Shown piece after piece: positions 19,564 through 28,824 of a stretch of DNA of 64,000 nucleotides (positions within the stretch are counted from its first letter, which is position 1; each line of letters opens with the position of its first letter). The stretch covers positions 572,238 to 636,237 of the forward strand of contig NZ_WTVA01000001.1 of assembly GCF_009882935.1 (NCBI RefSeq), written 5' to 3'. The stretch is from Sneathiella chungangensis (lineage in GTDB: Bacteria; Pseudomonadota; Alphaproteobacteria; Sneathiellales; Sneathiellaceae). A program made the position numbers and the translations under genes. The notes beneath the pieces were generated by a model. It was not told where the DNA came from, did no database searches, and was given only the letters and a program-made list of their open reading frames with translations.

Positions 19564-19578
19564 GAACAAAATGAAAAC
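19564..19578. promoter_or_regulatory. LexA-like SOS box between ssb and uvrA
   Basis: GAAC (19564-19567), seven bases, AAAC (19575-19578). This is one base off GAAC-N7-GAAC, the reverse complement of the alphaproteobacterial LexA direct repeat GTTC-N7-GTTC. It lies in the shared promoter region of two genes that are commonly SOS-controlled. Confidence 0.55.
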
Positions 19579-19664
19579 ATTTTTTCGGATTGTGACTGGT
19601 AATTTACCGCGTTAACCGATAAATTCCGGCCATCATTCAAGATCACGTCAGGTATATTATCCGA

Positions 19665-22559
19665 ATGCAGAAAATTCTCAGCATCCGCGGCGCCCGCGAA
19701 CACAACTTGCAGAATGTCAATATTGACATCCCCCGCGACCAGCTGGTGGTGATCACCGGGCTTTCGGGCTCCGGCAAGTCCTCCCTCGCCTTCGACACCA
19801 TCTATGCGGAGGGGCAACGGCGCTATGTGGAAAGCCTGTCGGCCTATGCGCGGCAGTTCCTCGAGATGATGCAGAAGCCGGATGTCGATCATATCGACGG
19901 CCTCAGCCCGGCCATCTCGATCGAGCAGAAGACAACCTCGAAGAATCCGCGCTCCACCGTCGGGACGGTGACGGAAATCTACGACTATCTGCGCCTTTTG
20001 TATGCCCGTATCGGCGTTCCCTACTCCCCGGCGACGGGCCTGCCGATCACCAGCCAGACGGTAAGCCAGATGGTCGATCAGGTGATGGCCATGGGGAACG
20101 GCAAGCGGCTCTATCTGATGGCGCCGATCGTGCGCGGCCGCAAGGGCGAATATCGCAAGGAATTCCTCGATCTTCGGAAACGGGGTTTCCAGCGCGTCAA
20201 GGTCGATGGCGAGATTTTCGATATCGAGGAAGTGCCCGAGCTCGACAAGCAGATCAAGCATCATATCGACGTGGTCGTGGACCGGGTCGTGCTGAATGAG
20301 GATATTCAGGGCCGCCTCGCCGATTCCATCGAGACGGCGCTCGACCTCGCGGACGGTCTTTTTGCCGTCGAGGATGCGGATACGAAGGACCGGACGATGT
20401 TTTCGTCGAAGTTCGCCTGCCCGGTTTCCGGCTTCACGATCGAGGAGATCGAGCCGCGCATCTTCTCCTTCAACAACCCGTATGGCGCCTGCACGGCCTG
20501 CGGCGGTTTGGGCACCGAGATGTTCTTCGATCCCGACCAGATCGTGCCCGATGTCACGCTCACCCTGCGCGAAGGCGCCATTGCGCCCTGGTCCCGCTCC
20601 CAGACGCCCGCGCCCTATTACATGCAGACGCTAGAGGCGCTCGCGAAGCATTACGGCTTCACCACCACCGAACCCTGGGAAGACCTTACGGAAGAACAGC
20701 AGAAGGCGATTCTTTACGGCACGGGGGAGGAGAAAATCCAGATCACCTTCGATGACGGCCTGCGCACCTACAAGACCAACAAGCCGTTCGAGGGCGTGAT
20801 CCCGAATATCGAGCGGCGCTGGCGCGAGACGGACAGCAGCTGGGTCCGGGAGGATCTGGAGAAATATCAGGACAAGACCAACTGTTCCAAATGCGGCGGG
20901 CATCGGCTGAAGGAAGAGAGCCTCGCGATCCGCATCAACAACCTGCATATCGGCGAGGTGGTCGAAAAATCCATTCTCGACGCCCGCAAATGGTTCGAGG
21001 AACTTTCCGGCGTGCTGTCGGAGAAAGATAACTCCATCGCCGAGCGGGTGCTCAAGGAAATCAACGAGCGGCTCGGCTTCCTTGTCGATGTCGGGCTGGA
21101 ATACCTGACGCTCTCCCGCTCGTCCGGCACCTTGTCGGGGGGCGAGAGCCAGCGGATACGCCTCGCCTCGCAGATCGGCTCGGGCCTCACCGGCGTGCTC
21201 TATGTGCTGGACGAACCCTCCATCGGGTTGCATCAGCGGGACAATGCCCGGCTTCTCAAGACCCTCGTCAACCTTCGCGACCAGGGCAATTCCGTTATCG
21301 TCGTCGAACATGACGAGGAAGCGATCCTGACCGCCGATCATGTGGTCGATATGGGCCCGCGCGCGGGTCGTCACGGCGGCCGCCTGATCGCGCAGGGCAC
21401 GCCCGAAGACATCATGAAGGAGCCGGAAAGTATCACCGGCAAGTATCTGTCCGGCGAGATGGAAGTCCCGCTTCCCAAACAGCGGCGGGAGGTGAAGGAA
21501 TCGCGCCAGATTCGCATCATCGGCGCGCGCCACAACAACCTCAAGCGGGTCAATGTGAATATCCCGCTCGGCACCTTTACCTGTGTCACCGGCGTCTCCG
21601 GCGGCGGCAAATCCTCACTGATTATCGAGACGCTCTATAAGGCGATCGCGAAAAAGCTCAACAACAACCGCAACCACCCGGGACCGCATGACCGGATCGA
21701 GGGGATCGAATGGCTCGACAAGATCGTCGATATCGATCAGTCCCCCATCGGGCGGACCCCGCGCTCCAACCCGGCGACCTATACCGGCGCCTTCACGCCG
21801 ATCCGCGAATGGTTCGCGGGCCTGCCGGAGGCCAAGGCGCGCGGTTATAAATCGGGGCGTTTCTCCTTCAACGTGAAGGGCGGCCGCTGCGAGGCCTGTA
21901 AGGGCGACGGCGTCATCAAAATCGAGATGCATTTTCTGCCCGACGTCTATGTGCAATGCGACGTCTGCAAGGGGGATCGCTATAACCGCGAGACTCTGGA
22001 AATCAAGTTCAAGGACAAGTCCATCTCCGACGTGCTCAATATGACCGTCGATGATGCCGCCGTCTTCTTCAAGGCAGTGCCGAACGTCCGCGAAAAATTC
22101 GAGACGTTGCAGCAGGTCGGCCTCGGCTATATCCATGTCGGGCAGCAGGCGACGACCCTCTCAGGCGGTGAGGCGCAGCGCGTCAAGCTCGCGAAGGAAC
22201 TCTCCCGCCGGGCGACGGGCCGCACGCTCTATATCCTCGATGAGCCGACCACCGGCCTGCATTTCGAGGATGTGCGCAAACTGATGGAAGTTCTTCAGGC
22301 GCTTGTCGATGCGGGCAACAGCGTTCTCGTGATCGAGCATAACCTGGAAGTCATCAAGACCGCCGACTGGGTCATCGACATGGGCCCCGATGGCGGCGAT
22401 GCGGGCGGCTATCTGGTGGCTGAAGGCACGCCGGAAGACGTCGCGAAGGTCGAGGCAAGCTATACCGGGCAGTATCTGAAAGACATTCTCGCCAAACGGC
22501 CACCGGTCAAGCAGGCGGAAGCCAAGGCGAAAAAGCCAAAGAAGACGAAGGCGGCATAG
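19665..22559 (+). CDS. uvrA: Excinuclease ABC subunit A
   Basis: Damage-recognition ATPase of nucleotide excision repair, 964 residues. The Walker A boxes are [14 protein letters not shown] and [14 protein letters not shown], and both ABC signatures ([24 protein letters not shown]) are present. The second zinc module is complete (CEACKGDG and CDVCKGDR). The first shows CPVSG and CTACGG, so it lacks one of the four classic cysteines, a variant I believe is common in alphaproteobacteria. The C-terminus is Lys/Ala-rich. trmFO starts five bases after its stop. Confidence 0.98.
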   Translation: MQKILSIRGAREHNLQNVNIDIPRDQLVVITGLSGSGKSSLAFDTIYAEGQRRYVESLSAYARQFLEMMQKPDVDHIDGLSPAISIEQKTTSKNPRSTVGTVTEIYDYLRLLYARIGVPYSPATGLPITSQTVSQMVDQVMAMGNGKRLYLMAPIVRGRKGEYRKEFLDLRKRGFQRVKVDGEIFDIEEVPELDKQIKHHIDVVVDRVVLNEDIQGRLADSIETALDLADGLFAVEDADTKDRTMFSSKFACPVSGFTIEEIEPRIFSFNNPYGACTACGGLGTEMFFDPDQIVPDVTLTLREGAIAPWSRSQTPAPYYMQTLEALAKHYGFTTTEPWEDLTEEQQKAILYGTGEEKIQITFDDGLRTYKTNKPFEGVIPNIERRWRETDSSWVREDLEKYQDKTNCSKCGGHRLKEESLAIRINNLHIGEVVEKSILDARKWFEELSGVLSEKDNSIAERVLKEINERLGFLVDVGLEYLTLSRSSGTLSGGESQRIRLASQIGSGLTGVLYVLDEPSIGLHQRDNARLLKTLVNLRDQGNSVIVVEHDEEAILTADHVVDMGPRAGRHGGRLIAQGTPEDIMKEPESITGKYLSGEMEVPLPKQRREVKESRQIRIIGARHNNLKRVNVNIPLGTFTCVTGVSGGGKSSLIIETLYKAIAKKLNNNRNHPGPHDRIEGIEWLDKIVDIDQSPIGRTPRSNPATYTGAFTPIREWFAGLPEAKARGYKSGRFSFNVKGGRCEACKGDGVIKIEMHFLPDVYVQCDVCKGDRYNRETLEIKFKDKSISDVLNMTVDDAAVFFKAVPNVREKFETLQQVGLGYIHVGQQATTLSGGEAQRVKLAKELSRRATGRTLYILDEPTTGLHFEDVRKLMEVLQALVDAGNSVLVIEHNLEVIKTADWVIDMGPDGGDAGGYLVAEGTPEDVAKVEASYTGQYLKDILAKRPPVKQAEAKAKKPKKTKAA

Positions 22560-22563
22560 GATC

Positions 22564-23907
22564 ATGTCAGAGAGCAGAAAACCCGTTCATGTGATCGGCG
22601 GCGGCCTTGCGGGGAGCGAGGCAAGCTGGCAGGTCGCGCGCGCCGGGGTTCCCGTTATCCTGCATGAGATGCGCCCGGTGCGCGGAACCGACGCGCATCT
22701 GACCGATGGCCTCGCCGAGCTTGTCTGTTCCAATTCCTTCCGCTCCGATGACGCGGAAAACAACGCCGTCGGCCTCCTCCACCGGGAGATGCGGGATCTC
22801 GGCTCCCTCATCATGGAAAGCGCCGATATCAATCGGGTGCCGGCGGGCGGGGCCCTTGCGGTCGATCGCGTCGGGTTCTCGAACTATGTCGAGGAAAAGA
22901 TCACCGCGCATCCGCTGATCACCATCGAACGCGAGGAGGTGACCGACCTGCCCCCCGCCGACTGGGAGCAGGTAATTATCGCGACCGGCCCCCTCACCTC
23001 CGGCGCGCTCGCCGAAAAGATCCATGCGGCAACCGGGGCCGATGCGCTTGCCTTCTTCGATGCCATCGCGCCGATTGTCTATAAGGACAGCATCAATTTT
23101 GATATCGCCTGGTTCCAGTCCCGCTATGACAAGGGCGACGGATCGGATTACATCAATTGCCCGATGACCGAGGCGCAGTACCGCGATTTTATTCAGGCGC
23201 TCAATGAGGGCGGCAAGACGGAATTCAAGGAATGGGAGAAGAATACCCCATATTTCGATGGCTGCCTGCCGATCGAGGTGATGGCGGAACGCGGCCCCGA
23301 GACGCTCCGCTTCGGCCCGATGAAACCGGTCGGCCTCACCAATCCCAATTCCGACGAGAAGCCCTATGCGGTCGTCCAGCTGCGGCAAGATAACAAGCTC
23401 GGCACCCTCTATAACATGGTCGGCTTCCAGACCAAGCTTACCTATGGGGAGCAGAAGCGCATTTTTCAGACCATACCGGGGCTGGAAAATGCGGAATTTG
23501 CCCGCCTCGGCGGCCTGCACCGCAACACCTTCATCAATAGCCCCGAGGTTCTGGACAGCCGGTTGCGGCTCAAGAATCATCCGCATATCCGCTTTGCCGG
23601 GCAGATTACGGGCGTCGAGGGCTATGTCGAAAGCACGGCGGTCGGCCTCGTCGCCGGACGGCTCGCGGCGGCCGACATACGGGGGGAGGAATTCATCCTC
23701 CCGCCGATCACCACCGCGCTTGGCGCCATTCTCGGCCATATCACCGGCGGGGCGGACGCCTCGACCTTCCAGCCGATGAACGTCAATTTCGGCCTTTTCC
23801 CGCCGCCGGAAGGTAAAATTCGCAAGAAGGAGCGCAAACAGGCCTATACCCGCCGCGCCGCCGAGGATTTTGCCCGCTGGACAGACAGGAAAATCGCCGC
23901 CGAATAG
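22564..23907 (+). CDS. trmFO: Folate/FAD-dependent tRNA (uracil-54) methyltransferase
   Basis: Makes ribothymidine-54 in tRNA using methylenetetrahydrofolate and FADH2. The protein has 447 residues with the N-terminal FAD-binding loop [15 protein letters not shown], the [13 protein letters not shown] motif and [10 protein letters not shown] with its catalytic Cys. RNTFINSP and [10 protein letters not shown] are further signature stretches. It follows uvrA so closely that the two are probably cotranscribed. Confidence 0.97.
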   Translation: MSESRKPVHVIGGGLAGSEASWQVARAGVPVILHEMRPVRGTDAHLTDGLAELVCSNSFRSDDAENNAVGLLHREMRDLGSLIMESADINRVPAGGALAVDRVGFSNYVEEKITAHPLITIEREEVTDLPPADWEQVIIATGPLTSGALAEKIHAATGADALAFFDAIAPIVYKDSINFDIAWFQSRYDKGDGSDYINCPMTEAQYRDFIQALNEGGKTEFKEWEKNTPYFDGCLPIEVMAERGPETLRFGPMKPVGLTNPNSDEKPYAVVQLRQDNKLGTLYNMVGFQTKLTYGEQKRIFQTIPGLENAEFARLGGLHRNTFINSPEVLDSRLRLKNHPHIRFAGQITGVEGYVESTAVGLVAGRLAAADIRGEEFILPPITTALGAILGHITGGADASTFQPMNVNFGLFPPPEGKIRKKERKQAYTRRAAEDFARWTDRKIAAE

Positions 23908-24048
23908 ATTTCCCGGCCGCGCTTATCTGTTTCGCCCGGCAGGTAAACGGCGCTTGGTAACCTTTTGTATAGAATGTTTTCCTATGATCAGGATCGAGCA
24001 ACTCCGGCGGCCCTGCGCCCGGGAGGGCATTGAGACACTGGACATTGA

Positions 24049-25041
24049 ATGAGCAACGCGCAACCAGATCAGGCGGAAGCAAGCGACGCAGCGGGTAAGT
24101 CTATGGAAGAAAAGCGGGATCCGAGCGTTTATTTCGCTTTCGACCACAAGATTTTCACGGTCGACGGCGCCTATTTCAGCCTCACCCATGACACCAAGGA
24201 ACCCTGCTATTTCGTCAATCTCGGCGAGATAAAGGGCGCCATCCCCACAAAGTCGATCTGCAAGGAATTCGGCATCGACAAGGACAGCTCCGATGCCCAG
24301 CTGCTGTCGACCATCGGGAGTGCGCTCAAATTCGTCCGGGAAATCCGCCCCAACGATTCCATCCCGCGCGAGCTTCTCGACGGTTCCGCCTCCTGGTCGA
24401 TCGACGATATGCACAAGGAAATCGCCCGCGGCCGCATCACGGTTCAGGTCGTTTCCTGGCTGAGCGGCAATGAGGAAATCGTCCTCAATATCAAGGAACT
24501 CGAGCAAATTTCCAACGATCCCGACACCAAGGAGAAAGTCCAGGAAGCCTTTCGCGAGATTGCCGAGAAGCTGGGCATCCGGCGCGAGGATGTCGTCGCC
24601 AAGATCGATGATGTCATCCGCGAACTCGCCTATATCGAGGCGCTGCGCGACTACTATACCAAGATCAAGAAAATCAGCACCAACCTTAACCGCCTCGCCG
24701 GCCTTTACCGGCGCGACCGGGCGACATCGGAGGAACTGAACCGGATGCAGATCCTGATCGATCCGGTCATCCGGAAATTCGACCGGACCTTCACCGAAAT
24801 CGATGCGCAGACCTGCGAGGTGATGGTCATTCTCAAGAATTTCCAGCCGACCATCGAAACGATCCGCCGGACCCGCGACGATTTGCATCAGCGCTTCATG
24901 ATCTGGAGCGAGATGGTCGAAAAATGGGACGACATGATCATCGAGGAAGACCCGGCAATCGAACGGCTGCTCAAGGAAACCTACCAGTTCCTCGCCCGCA
25001 ATTTCATGCAGTCGCAGACCTGGCGCCTCGGCAATATGTAG
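24049..25041 (+). CDS. Conserved-looking coiled-coil protein of unknown function
   Basis: A 330-residue soluble protein. Residues 1-120 are mixed alpha/beta (VYFAFDHKIFTVDGAYFSLT). Residues about 130-330 are long amphipathic helices with coiled-coil character (IREL..IEALRDYYTKIKKI; LHQRFMIWSEMVEKW). There is no signal peptide, membrane segment or catalytic motif that I recognise. It lies 141 bases after trmFO and is convergent with the NDUFAF6-like gene. Function unknown. Confidence 0.75.
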   Translation: MSNAQPDQAEASDAAGKSMEEKRDPSVYFAFDHKIFTVDGAYFSLTHDTKEPCYFVNLGEIKGAIPTKSICKEFGIDKDSSDAQLLSTIGSALKFVREIRPNDSIPRELLDGSASWSIDDMHKEIARGRITVQVVSWLSGNEEIVLNIKELEQISNDPDTKEKVQEAFREIAEKLGIRREDVVAKIDDVIRELAYIEALRDYYTKIKKISTNLNRLAGLYRRDRATSEELNRMQILIDPVIRKFDRTFTEIDAQTCEVMVILKNFQPTIETIRRTRDDLHQRFMIWSEMVEKWDDMIIEEDPAIERLLKETYQFLARNFMQSQTWRLGNM

Positions 25042-25046
25042 GCCTC

Positions 25047-25883
25047 TTAGCGCCCGAGCGCGAGCGCCGCTATCTTTCGGACCGGTCCGATATCCATTTT
25101 CCGATCCGCCGGATCATGACTGGAGGCCGTCAGCCGCCTGAGATAGAGGGAGGTGAGCGACGCCAGCCGGTAGGCCGCCTTTTCAGATCGCGGACGCGCT
25201 TTCACGAGGCGCAGGGCCCTCTCCTGCTCGGCCAAGGCAATTTCCGTGAGCTCCCGTGCAATCTCGAAGAAGTGCTGCCGGTTCCCTTTGGAAAACAGCG
25301 TCGCTGCCGTGAGGCCCTTCGCCGTGATCATTTCCTTCGGGACACGCAGGACATCCTGCGCCACGTGATAGGGAATGCCCCGGATAATGCCGCAGAGCGC
25401 ATAGGCCTTGCCAACCTGATAGGCGGCCGCGCCCCCCTCCGCCGTCTCGCCGCCGGAAATGCGATAGAGAAGGCGTTGCAGAACGCCGCCGGTCCGCCCG
25501 GCATAGTCCAGAAGCTGCGTCACCGTTTGGAAGGGAAGCGGGTCGAGATCACAGGCCCGCGCATCGATCATCTCGCGCAGGTCCGCCACCGACAGGTCAT
25601 GAGCGGACAGGGTCTCGGCCAGCGCCTCGGCAACCGGATGCACCGGTACGGCTCCGCCCGCCTCCATAGTTCCAAGGGCGTCGCGCCACCATTGCAGGCG
25701 GATATCGCCGAGCATCGGTTCGGAGACGGTTTCGCGGATGCGGGCGAGTTCCGAATGATAGGCAAGCAGGGCCAGATAGGCGTTGCGAACCGGCGCCGGC
25801 GCGAACAGCACGGTCAGCCAGCGGTCGTAGTCATAGCGCCTAACTTCTTCGGATAAAAAGGAATTCTGATCCGCTCCGGTCAC
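25047..25883 (-). CDS. Squalene/phytoene synthase-fold protein, NDUFAF6-like
   Basis: A 278-residue protein of the squalene/phytoene synthase superfamily. In place of the first DxxxD motif of true synthases it has ELARIRETVSEPMLGDIRL. That segment and the later GKAYALCGIIRGIPYH resemble the mitochondrial complex I assembly factor NDUFAF6. It is therefore unlikely to make prenyl products; a role in respiratory complex assembly is inferred from that relatedness. The active-site loss is seen directly. Confidence 0.75.
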   Translation of the reverse strand: MTGADQNSFLSEEVRRYDYDRWLTVLFAPAPVRNAYLALLAYHSELARIRETVSEPMLGDIRLQWWRDALGTMEAGGAVPVHPVAEALAETLSAHDLSVADLREMIDARACDLDPLPFQTVTQLLDYAGRTGGVLQRLLYRISGGETAEGGAAAYQVGKAYALCGIIRGIPYHVAQDVLRVPKEMITAKGLTAATLFSKGNRQHFFEIARELTEIALAEQERALRLVKARPRSEKAAYRLASLTSLYLRRLTASSHDPADRKMDIGPVRKIAALALGR

Positions 25884-26054
25884 TGTTCATCTCAACTTTC
25901 GAATAGAATCATTATAAAAAAACTGGAAGCCCGCATAATTTTGTATATATCTGTTAGAGTAGCGATAAGCGAGTTCTTTCCCCATTCAGGGGCTTGAATT
26001 TCCACAGAATTATGAACTGAAAAATTGACCAGTAATTTGGCAAGAGGAATTATT

Positions 26055-26645
26055 ATGGCTTTCGAACTTCCCCCCCTTCCCTACGCAAAAAACGCCCTCG
26101 CCCCGCATATTTCGGAGAACACCCTCGATTTTCACTATGGAAAGCATCACAACGCCTATGTGACGAATTTGAACAATCTGATCGGTGACGATTCCCGCTC
26201 CCTTGAGCAAATCATGAAGGAGACCGCGGGCGACGCGGCCAAGGCCGGCGTCTTCAATAACGCGGCACAGGTCTGGAACCATACCTTTTACTGGCACTCG
26301 ATGAAGCCGAACGGCGGCGGCAAGCCGACCGGCGCAATCGCCGCGAAGATCGATGCGGATTTCGGCTCCTATGACAAATTCGTTGAGGAATTCAAGGCCG
26401 CCGGCGCAACCCAGTTCGGCAGCGGCTGGGCCTGGCTCGTGCACGACGGTGGCAAGCTGAAAGTGACGAAAACCGCGAATGCGGCCTGCCCGCTGACCGA
26501 CGGGGCCACGCCCCTTCTGACGATGGACGTCTGGGAGCATGCCTATTATCTCGACTTCCAGAACCGGCGCCCGGACTATATCGCGACCTTCCTCGATCAC
26601 CTGGTCAACTGGGACTTCGCGAACGAGAATCTCGCCAAGGCATAA
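26055..26645 (+). CDS. sodB: Superoxide dismutase (Fe/Mn family)
   Basis: A 196-residue enzyme from ATG 26055, preceded by AAGAGGA. Metal ligands are seen as the His in HYGKHHNAYV, the His in NHTFYWHSM, and Asp and His in DVWEHAYYLDF. The sequence reads as the iron type (AAQVWNHTFYW, FGSGWAWLV). It has no signal peptide, so it is cytoplasmic. A strong terminator follows directly. Confidence 0.96.
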   Translation: MAFELPPLPYAKNALAPHISENTLDFHYGKHHNAYVTNLNNLIGDDSRSLEQIMKETAGDAAKAGVFNNAAQVWNHTFYWHSMKPNGGGKPTGAIAAKIDADFGSYDKFVEEFKAAGATQFGSGWAWLVHDGGKLKVTKTANAACPLTDGATPLLTMDVWEHAYYLDFQNRRPDYIATFLDHLVNWDFANENLAKA

Positions 26646-26662
26646 TCGCTGATTAATTCATG

Positions 26663-26696
26663 AAAAGGCGCTTCCTGCGGGAAGCGCCTTTTTTAT
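26663..26696. terminator. Bidirectional terminator between sodB and the PuuD-type gene
   Basis: AAAAGGCGCTTC and GAAGCGCCTTTT form a 12-bp stem around a six-base loop, with a T-run on both strands. It ends just before the stop codon of the convergent gene and serves both. Confidence 0.9.
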
Positions 26697-26699
26697 TGT

Positions 26700-27314
26700 C
26701 TAGAACAGGTTCTGCGCCGAGACCATGGCGTAGAGCATCGGGATCGACAGCATCGTATTGGTCCGTGAGAACAGCATCGCGGTCCGGGCGGAGGCGGCCT
26801 TGGTTTCCGCATCCGCATCGACAATGCCGAGGGCCCGCTTCTGGTTCGGCCAGATCACGAACCAGACATTGAACCACATGATGATACCGAGCCACATGCC
26901 AATGCCGATGGCGAGACTCTTGTCGACGCTAAATCCGTCCATCCCGCCAAGAGTGAGGGCGTCCAGAAGATAGCCATTCGCCCAGGCGAGCAGCAGCCCC
27001 GTGATAATCGTCGCCATCGCCCCCCAGCGGAACCACCAGAGCGCCGCCGGCGCAATCACCTTGCCGATTGCCGGTTTCTGCTCGTCCGGGATATTCGGCA
27101 TGTTCGGGATCTGCACGAAGTTGAAGTACCAGAGCAGGCCGATCCACATCACCCCGCTCAGGACATGCAGCCAGCGCAGGAAAAAGGCCCCATAGGCATG
27201 ACCGCCCATATCGAAGCCGCCACCGGTCAGCGCCGTGACGATCGCCACCATGATAATTGTGAGAACGATACCCGCAATAACGGTATTTCTGAGGTTTGAT
27301 AAGATACTGGACAT
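26700..27314 (-). CDS. PuuD-type (urate hydroxylase-like) membrane protein without cytochrome domain
   Basis: A 204-residue integral membrane protein with about five hydrophobic segments. It matches the membrane part of PuuD-family proteins (FFLRWLHVLSGVMWIGLLWY, WGAMATIITG, MWFNVWFVIWPNQKR). Full-length urate hydroxylases of this family add a C-terminal cytochrome c domain with CxxCH; none is present here, and no purine genes are adjacent. Conserved His residues suggest haem or quinone binding. True urate oxidation is doubtful. Confidence 0.75.
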   Translation of the reverse strand: MSSILSNLRNTVIAGIVLTIIMVAIVTALTGGGFDMGGHAYGAFFLRWLHVLSGVMWIGLLWYFNFVQIPNMPNIPDEQKPAIGKVIAPAALWWFRWGAMATIITGLLLAWANGYLLDALTLGGMDGFSVDKSLAIGIGMWLGIIMWFNVWFVIWPNQKRALGIVDADAETKAASARTAMLFSRTNTMLSIPMLYAMVSAQNLF

Positions 27315-27439
27315 AACGTCTCCCCTTCCCCTTAAGGATTATCCTGCCGGCACCACACAAAATTCCCCGCCGACAGGATGCGAGGCGAATCATATGTCCG
27401 GAAGGCGCTATATGTAAAGTAGGTAATATATAAGGGAGA

Positions 27440-27817
27440 TCAGACGGCGACGAGGGCCGCGGCGACACGGCGGCGCTCGAGCAGGAGAACATTATAGGTG
27501 CGGACGGCGGCCCCGGTGCTCATGGCATCGATCACGATGCCCTGCTGACGGAGGCTGGCGCGGATATCCTCCTCGATAAAGGCCATCCCGTCACCGCAGC
27601 CGATCAGTAGGATTTCAATCCTGTCGCTCGCGTCGGTGAGGGCGGAGAGACTTTCCAGGCTGAGGTCGTCGATCGTCGGCATGTCCCACGGTTGCGTCTT
27701 TTCCGGCAGGATCAGCACGGAGCCCTCAAACCGGACGCCGCTCACCCGGAAGCCGCCATCACCGTAGCCGTTAATGAGCTGCTGCCCTTCTTTCGGAAGG
27801 CCGGAAATGTCCTGCAT
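27440..27817 (-). CDS. Mth938-like domain protein
   Basis: A 125-residue protein of the Mth938/NDUFAF3-like family (GYGDGGFRVSGVRFEGSVLI, IEILLIGCGDGMAF, STGAAVRTYNVLL). Members are found next to secDF in many alphaproteobacteria. The mitochondrial relative helps assemble complex I together with NDUFAF4/6-type factors. The start is 26 bases after secF in the same direction. Confidence 0.85.
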   Translation of the reverse strand: MQDISGLPKEGQQLINGYGDGGFRVSGVRFEGSVLILPEKTQPWDMPTIDDLSLESLSALTDASDRIEILLIGCGDGMAFIEEDIRASLRQQGIVIDAMSTGAAVRTYNVLLLERRRVAAALVAV

Positions 27818-27843
27818 GATGTCTCCTCAAGCCGACCGGAGGA

Positions 27844-28815
27844 TCAGCTTTTTTCTTCCGCGTCGGCGTCCGCCCGCTCTGCTCCGGCGAACCCCTCTTC
27901 CTCTTCCTTCTGATGCGTCAGGCCGATCTGCAACAGGATCGGCGCGGCGACAAAGATGGAGGAATAGGTGCCGACGACGATACCGAAAATCATGGCCATC
28001 GCAAATCCGCGGATCACTTCTCCCCCGAAAATATAGAGCGCGACGAGCGCCAGCAACGTCGTGAAGGAGGTCATCGTGGTTCGCGTCAGGGTCTCGTTGA
28101 TCGAAAGATTGATCAAATCCTGCACGGACAGCTTCTTGAAACGGCGGAAATTCTCGCGAATCCGGTCATAGACGACAACCGTATCGTTGATCGAATAGCC
28201 GACAATCGTCAGGATCGCCGCGACAGAGGCGAGATTAAATTCGATCCGCGTGATGGCGAACATGCCGATGGTGAGAATCACGTCGTGAACAAGTGCGATA
28301 ACCGCCCCCACCGAATAATGCCATTCGAAGCGCAACCAGATATAGACCAACATCGCGAGGACCGCGACAACTACCGCCTCGGTCGCGGCGATCACCAGCT
28401 CATTCGAGACCGTCGGCCCGACAAATTCGACCCGGCGATAGGAAATGGCGTCGCCATAATCCTGGGCGAGTTGCTGCTTGATGAGGGTTACCGCCTCCTC
28501 CTGCGCCGATGCGTCGCCTTCCTGGCGTTGCACGCGGATCAGGATATCGGTGTCACTGCCAAAGGATTGCAGCGCCACCTGCCCGAGGCCGAGGCCACCG
28601 AGCGAGCTTCGCATATCGCCAAGCTCGGGCGCCTGTTCCATGCCCACCTCGACAAGGATGCCGCCTTCGAAATCGATGCCCTTGTTGAGGCCGAGGCTGA
28701 AAAACAGGCCGATCGACGCCAGGATCAGCACCGCCGACACGATGAACGCCATCATCCTGAATTTGAGGAACGGGATATTCGTGTTATCCGGAATAAGTTT
28801 CAGTTTTCTCATCAT
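27844..28815 (-). CDS. secF: Protein translocase subunit SecF
   Basis: Six-helix membrane subunit of the SecDF complex that helps pull exported proteins across the membrane with proton flow. The protein has 323 residues. The first periplasmic domain begins GLNKGIDFEGGILVEV, and VGYSINDTVVVYDRIREN is the conserved membrane motif. It starts 9 bases after secD. Confidence 0.97.
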   Translation of the reverse strand: MMRKLKLIPDNTNIPFLKFRMMAFIVSAVLILASIGLFFSLGLNKGIDFEGGILVEVGMEQAPELGDMRSSLGGLGLGQVALQSFGSDTDILIRVQRQEGDASAQEEAVTLIKQQLAQDYGDAISYRRVEFVGPTVSNELVIAATEAVVVAVLAMLVYIWLRFEWHYSVGAVIALVHDVILTIGMFAITRIEFNLASVAAILTIVGYSINDTVVVYDRIRENFRRFKKLSVQDLINLSINETLTRTTMTSFTTLLALVALYIFGGEVIRGFAMAMIFGIVVGTYSSIFVAAPILLQIGLTHQKEEEEGFAGAERADADAEEKS

Positions 28816-28824
28816 TCCGGTTCC

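Noticed and set aside
19461-20264. Upstream extension of the ssb frame
   Set aside because: It runs antisense into uvrA and shows no SSB similarity; ssb starts at 19460.
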